From positions 1 through 6,385 of the forward strand of contig PXCX01000087.1 in the NCBI GenBank assembly GCA_003565195.1: a DNA stretch of 6,385 bases, given 5' to 3'. Position numbers and translations under genes: made by a program. Every line of letters begins with the position of its first letter. The first letter of the stretch is position 1. The notes below the pieces were generated by a model. It had not been told where the DNA came from. It saw nothing but the letters and a program-made list of their open reading frames with translations, and ran no database searches. The DNA is from PVC group bacterium. Its GTDB lineage: Bacteria > Verrucomicrobiota > Kiritimatiellia > CAIKKV01 > PXCX01. Of the stretch, positions 1 through 6,201 are shown piece after piece.

Positions 1-32
1 ATGCGGCTGTCTAAGTTGTTGCGGCCCAAAGC

Positions 33-98
33 GTTCAGTGTTCAGGTGTTCAGCGTTCAGGAAATCCGGCCTGAACACTGAACTCTGAACCCCTGAAC
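33..98. repeat. Inverted array of GTTCAG / CTGAAC units (hairpin element)
   Basis: Four GTTCAG hexamers start at 33, 40, 48 and 55, a period of 7-8 bases. They are followed by four CTGAAC hexamers, the reverse complement, at 71, 78, 85 and 93. The best single pairing is a perfect 14-bp stem between 33-46 (GTTCAGTGTTCAGG) and 70-83. Other registers are possible because every unit can pair with every opposite unit. It lies 51 bases past the stop of the acetamidase gene, so it would sit in the 3' tail of the operon transcript. No T-run follows on the minus strand, so it is not a classical intrinsic terminator. A 9-base word, AAATCCGGC, occurs in its loop (62-70) and again at 133-141. A REP-like dispersed element or 3'-end RNA stabiliser is likely, but this is inference. 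Confidence 0.8.
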
Positions 99-148
99 AC
101 TTTCAGCGAAGCTGGCTAGCTCTCCAATCATTAAATCCGGCTTAAAGC

Positions 149-1045
149 TTATGCTGTGTGTTTTAATCGTTCAATCGCCCATTTGGGGATTTCCATTCGT
201 ACGGTTTTCATTGGATTCACGATTTGGCATACTATCAGATTCCCAAGCATATCGATCAGCATTCCTGCGTCTGTCTTGCTTAGGTTCTGACATTCGGTCA
301 GAAACCTGAAAAGCTGCTTGGCCGCTTTTTCTGATGCCTGATCCAATGTTGCTCCAGATGCGATCACGATCCAGTGTGTTTCTTTTTCCACCACAGGAAA
401 GGTAATCGGCATATTATGGATCACTTCCAGCTTCAGCGTTGCTTCCCCTTCGATTTCCAGGCCACAGTTGGCAACCTCACCATCGCCCATGATTGCATGC
501 AAATCGCCAATTGCCAGCAGTGCACCTTCCACGAATACAGGAAGATATAGCGTGGCACCTTCTGTGATCATCGTACAGTCCATGTTACCGCCGTGGTCCA
601 TTGGCGTCATTGTGCTGACTGCACCTTTGGCCGGAGCATTCCCAATCACGCCGATCATAGGTTTTGTCGGCAACTCCAGTCTTCCGTCGTAATTCAGGGT
701 ATTGTCTGTGACACGGATTCTGTGAATAATGGCCTCCGGAAAATATTCCTTTAATGCTCCGGAAGTCGGGCCGATATCCAGAATTCCAATCGGGCCAAGA
801 TCCAACTTTTCAATGCTGATTTTCAGCATATCTCCCGGCATCGCACCATTCACATACACAGGGCCTGTCGCCGGATTGCCAAACCTGCGGTCCACGTCTT
901 CAAATGTGTTTTCTTCCGGAAGAAGCTGACCCTGATAACAGTCATACGTTTCAAAAACAACAACTTCACCAGACTCAACCACTGCTGCCGGACAGTTTGA
1001 TGAGCTCATTTCGTAAACAACATGTTTTCTCGTCACTTTAATCAT
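149..1045 (-). CDS. Acetamidase/formamidase family amidohydrolase
   Basis: Probably hydrolyses a short amide (formamide or acetamide) to the acid and ammonia in the cytoplasm. No signal peptide or membrane segment is seen. The 298-residue length is normal for the bacterial FmdA/AmdA-type family. Visible family motifs are PVYVNGAMPGDMLKI (about 62-76), PMIGVIGNAP (129-138), HGGNMDC (151-157) and IGDLHAIMGDGE (179-190); the last two hold the conserved His/Asp/Glu residues of the presumed active site. The ATG overlaps the stop of the preceding gene by ATGA, and a GGAGG ribosome site lies within that gene's last codons, so this start is well supported. It is the last gene of the block. It is clearly lower in GC than the others (23 of 60 G/C at 181-240, 29 of 60 at 301-360), and the change falls at its first codon, which hints at separate origin. 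The exact substrate cannot be read from the sequence. Confidence 0.93.
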   Translation of the reverse strand: MIKVTRKHVVYEMSSSNCPAAVVESGEVVVFETYDCYQGQLLPEENTFEDVDRRFGNPATGPVYVNGAMPGDMLKISIEKLDLGPIGILDIGPTSGALKEYFPEAIIHRIRVTDNTLNYDGRLELPTKPMIGVIGNAPAKGAVSTMTPMDHGGNMDCTMITEGATLYLPVFVEGALLAIGDLHAIMGDGEVANCGLEIEGEATLKLEVIHNMPITFPVVEKETHWIVIASGATLDQASEKAAKQLFRFLTECQNLSKTDAGMLIDMLGNLIVCQIVNPMKTVRMEIPKWAIERLKHTA

Positions 1046-1707
1046 TTGTCCTCCGGCTCGGGATCCGGATTGAGAAACGGGCGATCCTGATGGACCCCCA
1101 GCGAGAGTCGGCGCTTGCCGTGCCGGTCGAAGAAGCTCAGCCGCCCGCCGGTTTCGCCGTCGCCCATGATAATCCGCGATGCCAGGTTGGTTGCCATGAA
1201 TCCGAGGAAAGGCATGCCGTCATCAGTGCCCAAACCCAGTCGCAACCAGCCGTTCGGATCAATAAAATGGATGCGCGCATCGCGTTGGTCGGCAAACAGT
1301 TGGATTCCCGCCCCGTGGTTGTCCAGCAGGGTCAGGCCGGCTCCGTAATCCTGAACCATCAACATGGCATGGAGCGACCCGTCGGCATTGGAAAGACGCA
1401 ACAGCGGGGCGCCGTCGTCATCGGCGCTGAGCGCGATTCGGGTTTTCCCAGCGCTGTCGAACATCGATAGAAACGGGTTGTCGTCACGCATGCCCATGAC
1501 GGCACGCGGGGCGCCGCCGTCATCGACAAGGATATATTCCTGTTTGCGCGAACGCCGTTCGAACACCTTGAACAACAATAGCAAGGTGATCAGGAACGTG
1601 ACGGCAAGCAGTCGTGTTAAGTGCTGGACTTTGCGTTCCAGTTGGGTAACGGAGTCAGGTTTCTTGTAATCGCTGGCAGGTTCGGATGTCGGAGTCGATG
1701 GGTTCAT
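1042..1707 (-). CDS. One-pass membrane protein with seven ~22-residue repeats
   Basis: Unknown function. The 221-residue protein has a polar N-terminus, a short possible coiled coil (about 19-34), one hydrophobic segment (about 33-46, LLAVTFLITLLLLF) and a basic stretch (RRSRK, 51-55). The rest is almost entirely a repeat domain. Seven units of 21-23 residues can be laid out at 57-79, 80-102, 103-124, 125-145, 146-167, 168-189 and 190-212. The rough pattern is L-x-x-x-D-x-x-G-x-x-R-x-x-L followed by Asp/Gly-rich turns and often Pro-Phe/Leu. Such alternation of strands and DG turns suggests a beta-solenoid or other closed beta repeat, which I infer rather than see. No catalytic motif is visible. 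Its ATG overlaps the stop of the alkyltransferase gene by ATGA, and its stop overlaps the amidase start the same way, so translation is probably coupled; its own Shine-Dalgarno site is weak. Membrane topology is uncertain: the positive charges after the segment argue somewhat against a simple outside orientation. Confidence 0.85.
   Translation of the reverse strand: MNPSTPTSEPASDYKKPDSVTQLERKVQHLTRLLAVTFLITLLLLFKVFERRSRKQEYILVDDGGAPRAVMGMRDDNPFLSMFDSAGKTRIALSADDDGAPLLRLSNADGSLHAMLMVQDYGAGLTLLDNHGAGIQLFADQRDARIHFIDPNGWLRLGLGTDDGMPFLGFMATNLASRIIMGDGETGGRLSFFDRHGKRRLSLGVHQDRPFLNPDPEPEDK
1050..1054 (-). promoter_or_regulatory. Ribosome binding site of the amidase gene
   Basis: GGAGG on the minus strand, 4 bases before the ATG at 1045. 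It lies within the Pro-Glu-Asp codons that end the upstream gene, so the site doubles as coding sequence. It supports the ATGA-overlap start. Confidence 0.75.
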
Positions 1708-2096
1708 GCGCTAGGTTCGATTTGCGACGTGGAGGCTGCGAGTTGCGGTTGATAGAAAAGCGTGGTATCCGCCAGGCGACCGTTATGGAAGCGGACTCCT
1801 TCATACGCCAGCAAGGCCTGTTTGGCGGCTATTTGCTTGCCTTCGCGGCGGCCCTGGTACCCGCCCGGCCTGCCGTCGGCGGCGATCACCCGGTGGCAGG
1901 GGACCTGCGGCGAAAACGGGTTGTTCCGTAGCGCGCCTCCGATCGCCCGCGCTGAGCGGCAGCCGATAGCTTGAGCCAGGGCGCCGTAGGTGGTTACCCG
2001 GCCGCGGGGTACAGTCATCAGCGCGGCGTAGACGCGCAAACAAAAGGGGCTTAACCGCGTGGTTACGGGACCGGAAATTGTCGTTGGGTCGGTCAT
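1704..2096 (-). CDS. O6-alkylguanine-DNA alkyltransferase-type protein (MGMT family)
   Basis: Predicted to move an alkyl group from O6-alkylguanine in DNA onto its own cysteine, a suicidal repair reaction. With start ATG at 2096 the protein has 130 residues and consists of the DNA-binding/active-site domain only; the N-terminal domain of Ada-C/Ogt is missing. Seen motifs: helix-turn-helix around VPRGRVTTYGALAQAIG (29-45), the arginine-finger segment SARAIGGAL (48-56), the NNP hinge (58-60), active-site PCHRV with Cys67, and GGYQG (78-82). Because the cysteine is present, it is not an alkyltransferase-like (ATL) protein, in which the cysteine is replaced. A longer GTG start at 2162 exists but would overlap the protease gene by 56 bases and adds no family sequence. 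The chosen ATG is 10 bases past the protease stop. The stop overlaps the next gene by ATGA. The Shine-Dalgarno site is weak. Confidence 0.92.
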   Translation of the reverse strand: MTDPTTISGPVTTRLSPFCLRVYAALMTVPRGRVTTYGALAQAIGCRSARAIGGALRNNPFSPQVPCHRVIAADGRPGGYQGRREGKQIAAKQALLAYEGVRFHNGRLADTTLFYQPQLAASTSQIEPSA

Positions 2097-2106
2097 GGGA
2101 ATGATT

Positions 2107-3423
2107 TCAGGCCGGCTTTTGCCATTCGTTAAGACGGTTGCGTATATATTCCGCGTGTTCACCGTTGGGCGCCATTTGCAGGTAACGCTGGTATCGCTCG
2201 CTCGCTTCGGAACGTCGTTGCATTTTTTCCAAGGAATACCCTTTGAAAAACATGGTGTTCGGATTGCCTGCCAGCATTTTTTCGTAATGACGGAAGCGAG
2301 TCAATGCATGTTCATAATTTTCCGCCCGCAAATTGGCTATGCCGTCGACATGCCAGGCCTGCGGTTCTTGCGGATAAACATCGCGGGCTGCTGCCGTATA
2401 GCGCAGTGCTTCGCCATACTGTTCGCGCGCGATCTCTTGTTTCGCCATCAGCAGAAGCGCCGTATAATCGTCGGGGGCCGTTTGCAGCGCCTTGGTAAAC
2501 AGGGCTTTGGCTTTGTCAAACTTGTCCTTTTGCATGGCTGTCTGGCCTTCTTGCATGGCTGTGATGGCTTGGCGCTTTTCGCGGATGGACACCGTATGAT
2601 CCATGTAACGTTCCCGCCCGGTTTTCATATCCGCCGCGGTATCGGCCATCCGTCGCGCGCGCCGTGCGGCGTCGCGGTAGCGTTCCTCGCTCATCGGATG
2701 GGTTGAGAACATGACCTCAATCGCGCTGGGCTGGCGTTGGTTGAGACGTCGCAAAATATCCATTAAGCCAACAATTCCTTCCGGGGAATAACCGGCCCGG
2801 GTCATGTATTGGATCGCCAGTTTATCCGCTTCGCGTTCGTTGTTCCGGCTGTATTTGGCCAGGAACAGAAACGCGCCGAAGCCGCCGAGTCCAAGCGCCA
2901 GATCGGCGTACTCCTCGTCGTATAAGGTTGCGGCGACCCCGAGCACAAGAATCCCCAACTGGGCTGCCGTCGCTGTGCTGAGCGCCGCGGCCGAATGGCG
3001 CGCGGTGACATGCCCGATTTCATGGCCCAGCAGCGCCGCCAGTTGCGCCTCGTTTTCCATCTCCAGCAGCAGACCGCGTGTAACCGCAATCGTACCGCCC
3101 GGGAAAGCATAGGCGTTGGCATGCACGGCATTTAGGCCGCGAAACGAATAGGGCATGTTGGGGCGGTGGGTGACCGGTGTTAAGCGGTCGCCAGTCATGG
3201 CAATATATTGGTTGATCTCGTCTTGCTGCAGCGGTCCGTAATCAAAAGAGATCTGGTGTGGCGACCGTTCGCGATCAATCCGGATTTCGTCCGTTTGCGA
3301 AAACAACATAAACTGACGGCGCCCGGTCACGGGATTGGTGGCGCAGCCGCCAAGTGTCAGCGCGCCGGCGGTTGCCGCCGATCCGCCTAGAAATGCACGT
3401 CGTGTAAGCGCTGTGTTTGTCAT
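2107..3423 (-). CDS. M48-family zinc metalloprotease lipoprotein with TPRs (BepA-like)
   Basis: Likely an envelope protease/chaperone for damaged or misassembled outer-membrane proteins, like BepA (YfgC) of E. coli, which has the same M48-then-TPR order. The 438-residue protein starts with a signal containing TRRAFLGG (7-14), close to the twin-arginine consensus, a hydrophobic stretch and a lipobox LGGC with Cys27. The catalytic HEIGH is at 134-138, and NNEREAD (194-200) supplies the third zinc ligand Glu196 and Asp200. A THP at 241-243 falls where BepA has its regulatory switch histidine. About residue 282 onward, three to four TPR units follow (for example FDKAKALFTKALQTAPDD), typical of substrate or partner binding. 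The ATG is preceded by AGGAG at 7-base spacing. It is 75 bases downstream of the TPR-like gene and 10 bases upstream of the alkyltransferase gene. The M48 assignment is firm; equating it with BepA is inference. Confidence 0.94.
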   Translation of the reverse strand: MTNTALTRRAFLGGSAATAGALTLGGCATNPVTGRRQFMLFSQTDEIRIDRERSPHQISFDYGPLQQDEINQYIAMTGDRLTPVTHRPNMPYSFRGLNAVHANAYAFPGGTIAVTRGLLLEMENEAQLAALLGHEIGHVTARHSAAALSTATAAQLGILVLGVAATLYDEEYADLALGLGGFGAFLFLAKYSRNNEREADKLAIQYMTRAGYSPEGIVGLMDILRRLNQRQPSAIEVMFSTHPMSEERYRDAARRARRMADTAADMKTGRERYMDHTVSIREKRQAITAMQEGQTAMQKDKFDKAKALFTKALQTAPDDYTALLLMAKQEIAREQYGEALRYTAAARDVYPQEPQAWHVDGIANLRAENYEHALTRFRHYEKMLAGNPNTMFFKGYSLEKMQRRSEASERYQRYLQMAPNGEHAEYIRNRLNEWQKPA

Positions 3424-3430
3424 GCCATGT

Positions 3431-3435
3431 CTCCT
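3431..3435 (-). promoter_or_regulatory. Ribosome binding site of the M48 protease gene
   Basis: AGGAG on the minus strand, 7 bases before the ATG at 3423. An extra out-of-frame ATG lies 5 bases upstream of the true start and is closer to the site than usual; the family-like signal peptide decides for the start at 3423. Confidence 0.75.
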
Positions 3436-3462
3436 GGTAACAACGACCCATCAACGCCTCGA

Positions 3463-3491
3463 AAAGTAGCATATAAATCAGAAAACCGCAA
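3463..3491 (-). promoter_or_regulatory. Possible weak internal promoter before the protease gene
   Basis: The 75-base gap between the TPR-like gene and the protease gene is the only sizeable gap in the block and is AT-rich for this window. It carries TTGCGG (3486-3491) and, 17 bases on, TACTTT (3463-3468). Each matches the sigma70 consensus at only three positions, so chance is quite possible. No terminator-like hairpin with T-run is seen in the gap, so read-through from upstream is expected. Confidence 0.2.
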
Positions 3492-3498
3492 CCAGGAT

Positions 3499-4830
3499 TT
3501 AGCGGAACACCGGACCGTAGGCGGAACGTGCGCGTTCGATCGCCAGTCGCTGCAATTCAGGCGCCGGTGGCATGGTGGTGGCTTCATGGTCGCCGAACCG
3601 GTTTGCGGCTCGCTGCCAGAGAAGGCGCGCCAAGCGGTCCAGGGCGGCGGCACGGTCAGTTTCGCCGACTGCCCGGTAAATCGCGCTTTGAAAGAAGAAA
3701 CCTTCGATCAATGCGGCGGCATCCCGAACACTTACCTGTTCCATCCTCGCCATGAGGTTTCCGAGGACCGCAGTTTGCAGGGTTTCGCCGGCAACTCTTT
3801 CCGGAAACTCTGAACGCAATTTATTAAAGCAGGCGCGTGCATCCTGACGCCGGCCATAGACAAAAAAAAGCGTCATCGCATCGTCAAGGAAGTTAGCGTA
3901 AGCTTGTTGGATGGTTTCGTTGCGCTGATAACGTTCCAGCGCGTCGTTAAATGCGCGTTGAACACCGGGAAACAAATCGAGATCAGGCGAGGTGATCAGA
4001 AACCGGTTTTCCGAATCAATGACGATGTGACCCTGTTTGAATGCTTGCGCCAGACTTTGAAAAATCATGCGGTCATTGGGCAGGCTGCCTTCGGGCGGCG
4101 CCACTTGCAGGCCGCGCCAGGCCCAGTAGACGGCATGGGTGTCGGCCGCCCGCCAGTCCAGCGGACCGTAAAAGTTGTCGACCGCCAACATCGCGTCCGC
4201 ATCCAAGCCGTACTCGGTCTTCAAATGATCGCGTAATTCCGGGTCGTCGGCCGCTCGTTTATGGTCAAGCCGGCCGTTGGCGAGTACCGGCGACATCATC
4301 TGCGCCAGATTCCATTTATAGGTCATGTGCGCGTCGTCCCAGTGGCGGCCGATTTTATGCTGGTATATCCAGCCAAGTTCACGATATAGACTGGGATCGG
4401 CCGGATTGTAGCGTATTCCTTCGTCGCGCAGCAAATGGATCCCGTGTTGGACCCAGCGCCAACGGTCATCCGGATCAGGGAACATGACACTGATGTTATA
4501 CGCCATGTTCCAGGCATGATACGCCCAGACTTCGGTGAAACGCGGTTCCAGCTTGGTAATCCAGTCCGCCAACTGGACGATTTCGAAATAATGGCCCTGA
4601 TCCTGCAAGCGTGACACGCGCAACCAGAGCAAGTCCGCGATCAACCCCTGGAATCCACCCAACGCAACCGTGGTGAACGCAACCAGCGGCGGGGCTTCCT
4701 CAATCGCCTGCAAGGCTGCTTCCGGCCAGAGTTCATGCCGCGCCGCGCGCAACGGTGCATGGCGCTGACCGGCAAGCCACCATGCCGTCAGGGCCGCCAT
4801 GATCCAGAGTAAGGTGCCGCGTTTCGTCAT
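3499..4830 (-). CDS. Membrane-anchored TPR-like protein of unknown function
   Basis: I do not recognise a named family. From ATG 4830 the protein has 443 residues: a short basic start (MTKR), one hydrophobic segment (about 6-21, including LLWIMAALTAWWLAG), then a long soluble and mainly helical region that is probably outside the cytoplasm. A striking conserved-looking block rich in Trp and Tyr runs from about 56 to 117: ALGGFQGLIADLLWLR (56-71), YFEIVQLADWITKLEPRF (81-98), AYHAWNMAYN (103-112). The pattern of Ala, Tyr and Leu-x-Pro resembles divergent tetratricopeptide repeats, and GIRYNPADPSLYRELGW, further on, continues it. Internal helical pairs recur near the C-terminus. A longer TTG start at 4899 would overlap the flavodiiron gene by 65 bases and put polar residues before the membrane segment, so I prefer the ATG 4 bases after that gene's stop. 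There is no clear Shine-Dalgarno site; translation is probably coupled. Confidence 0.82.
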   Translation of the reverse strand: MTKRGTLLWIMAALTAWWLAGQRHAPLRAARHELWPEAALQAIEEAPPLVAFTTVALGGFQGLIADLLWLRVSRLQDQGHYFEIVQLADWITKLEPRFTEVWAYHAWNMAYNISVMFPDPDDRWRWVQHGIHLLRDEGIRYNPADPSLYRELGWIYQHKIGRHWDDAHMTYKWNLAQMMSPVLANGRLDHKRAADDPELRDHLKTEYGLDADAMLAVDNFYGPLDWRAADTHAVYWAWRGLQVAPPEGSLPNDRMIFQSLAQAFKQGHIVIDSENRFLITSPDLDLFPGVQRAFNDALERYQRNETIQQAYANFLDDAMTLFFVYGRRQDARACFNKLRSEFPERVAGETLQTAVLGNLMARMEQVSVRDAAALIEGFFFQSAIYRAVGETDRAAALDRLARLLWQRAANRFGDHEATTMPPAPELQRLAIERARSAYGPVFR

Positions 4831-4834
4831 GAGT

Positions 4835-6016
4835 TCATCGCAATTTCTGTTCGCGATGACGTGCGGCGATGGTTTCTGCCAGGGTATCCAATGCCGCAAA
4901 ATCGGGTTCGCGCGGATATCCCCTGCACAAGACCGGATCCAGCAGATCGACCTTGAGATCCGGGATCAGGGCTGCAATCCGTTCGATCGCCTTGCTGCTC
5001 CAGCCGTATGACCCGATAATTGACGCGAATTGCAGTTTCGGCCGCAATGCATTGGCCAGATGGGCAGCATAAAAAACCGCTGGATGCGGACTGATGTGGA
5101 CGGTGGGAGTCCCGACGACCAGCGTGGTGGCGTCGACCAGGGCAATGGCCAGTTTGCCGATATCCGTTACGCTCAGATTAAAAGGATGGACCGTTATCTC
5201 GCGTTCCGTCAAAGCGCCAACCAGATGCCGCACCATGGCTTCCGTGCTGCCGTGCATCGAAACATAGGGCAAGACCACCTCGTTTTTCGGTTCGCTGTTG
5301 ACCCAGTCTTCATAGGCCTCAAGGATGAATGATGGATCGTCGTAAAGCGGGCCGTGACTGGGCGCGATCCAAACCGGATTACGGGCGCGCACTTTTTCCA
5401 GATTGCGACGGATCGTTTTCCTGAACGGCATCATGATCTCTGCATAATACCGTTTGGCCGCTTCGTATACCTGGCCGCGATCGCGCACCCACAGGTCGCT
5501 GGTTGCCAGATGAGAACCGAAAAAATCGCAGGAAAAAAGAATCCGGTCCTCGGGCACGTAGGTACACATCGTTTCCGGCCAGTGGACCCAGGGCGTCTTC
5601 ACAAACTCCAGTGTGCGCCCGCCAAGCGATACCGTTTCGCCGTCCGCCACCGCGCGGATCCGGTCCGGCGGCAGATGTAAATGATCGATCAGCATCCCTT
5701 TACACTTTTCGGTCGCCAGCACGGTGCATTGTGGATGGCTCTCCAGAACAGCGGGAATGGCGCCGGCATGGTCCTGTTCCGCATGGTGCGCCACCAGATA
5801 GTCCAGTCGTTCGACACCGCGCAGCATATCGCGCCAGGAACTGATCTTGTCGCTGTCCACGGTATCCAGTAAAACCCTTTTTTGGCTGCCTTCCAACAGG
5901 TAGGCATTGTAACTGGTGCCGTCCGGAAGCGGGATAAGAGCATCGAAAAGACGACGATCCCAGTCGATGACACCGGCCCAATAAAGGCCTTCCTTGATCT
6001 TTCTCGGTTTCAGCAT
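4835..6016 (-). CDS. Flavodiiron protein (A-type flavoprotein, FprA family)
   Basis: A cytoplasmic enzyme that reduces O2 to water and/or NO to N2O at a non-haem diiron centre, fed by FMN. Length, 393 residues, is standard for the two-domain form. The metallo-beta-lactamase-like domain (about 1-240) carries all expected iron ligands: HAEQDH (His78, Glu80, Asp82, His83), His145 in WVHWPETM, Asp164 in SCDFFG and His221 in APSHGPLY. The flavodoxin domain (about 246-393) shows the FMN phosphate loop SMHGSTEAM (253-261), GTPTVHISPHP (302-312) and GSYGW (335-339). There is no C-terminal rubredoxin or flavin-reductase domain, so an outside electron donor such as rubredoxin is needed; none is encoded here. 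It is the first gene of the block, with a good promoter and AAGGAG six bases before the ATG. Whether O2 or NO is the main substrate cannot be told from sequence. Confidence 0.97.
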   Translation of the reverse strand: MLKPRKIKEGLYWAGVIDWDRRLFDALIPLPDGTSYNAYLLEGSQKRVLLDTVDSDKISSWRDMLRGVERLDYLVAHHAEQDHAGAIPAVLESHPQCTVLATEKCKGMLIDHLHLPPDRIRAVADGETVSLGGRTLEFVKTPWVHWPETMCTYVPEDRILFSCDFFGSHLATSDLWVRDRGQVYEAAKRYYAEIMMPFRKTIRRNLEKVRARNPVWIAPSHGPLYDDPSFILEAYEDWVNSEPKNEVVLPYVSMHGSTEAMVRHLVGALTEREITVHPFNLSVTDIGKLAIALVDATTLVVGTPTVHISPHPAVFYAAHLANALRPKLQFASIIGSYGWSSKAIERIAALIPDLKVDLLDPVLCRGYPREPDFAALDTLAETIAARHREQKLR

Positions 6017-6022
6017 GGCGAT

Positions 6023-6028
6023 CTCCTT
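6023..6028 (-). promoter_or_regulatory. Strong ribosome binding site of the flavodiiron gene
   Basis: AAGGAG on the minus strand with a 6-base spacer to the ATG at 6016. It is the best Shine-Dalgarno match in the window, fitting a first gene of an operon that may need quick, high expression. Confidence 0.85.
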
Positions 6029-6051
6029 AGTATTGTTTGTTCGCGCAATAA

Positions 6052-6080
6052 ATTATAAAGCGACAGTCTATAGAACGCAA
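6052..6080 (-). promoter_or_regulatory. Predicted sigma70-type promoter of the operon
   Basis: On the minus strand a perfect -10 box TATAAT (6052-6057) stands 17 bases from TTGCGT (6075-6080), which keeps the TTG core of the -35 box. The start of transcription would be near 6044-6046, leaving a leader of about 28-30 bases with the ribosome site. The spacer holds an 8-bp perfect palindrome, TCTATAGA (6067-6074), which could be chance or a small operator half. No known regulator site is recognised. Confidence 0.65.
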
Positions 6081-6201
6081 TAGTGAATGCTGAACGCGCA
6101 GGCTGAAGTTTTGCCATAAGCATTTTGCCAAGCCGACGTGTTCGTTTGCGGCGAAGCCGTAATGCATCGCCAGATAGATATTTTGTGTGTCCCTATTCTG
6201 A

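Noticed and set aside
33..98. Intrinsic terminator of the operon
   Set aside because: The stem is good but no U-run follows it on the minus strand; the following bases are GC-mixed (CGCTTTGGGCCGC).
104..114. Small hairpin CAGC-GAA-GCTG after the amidase gene
   Set aside because: Only four base pairs and no T-run; too weak to call a terminator.
2097..2162. GTG start at 2162 for the alkyltransferase
   Set aside because: It would overlap the protease gene by 56 bases and adds residues without family resemblance; the ATG at 2096 follows the protease stop by 10 bases.
2059..2706. Plus-strand open frame of 215 residues opposite the M48 protease and alkyltransferase genes
   Set aside because: It lies antisense to two well-recognised genes; its sequence shows no domain and its length is explained by the GC-rich codon use of the other strand.
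4835..4899. Longer TTG start (4899) for the TPR-like protein
   Set aside because: It overlaps the flavodiiron gene by 65 bases and puts a polar 23-residue tail before the membrane anchor; the ATG at 4830, 4 bases after the upstream stop, fits better.
6146..6162. Seven-pair stem-loop as a terminator of an upstream gene
   Set aside because: No T-run on either strand next to the stem, and no gene end is visible nearby.
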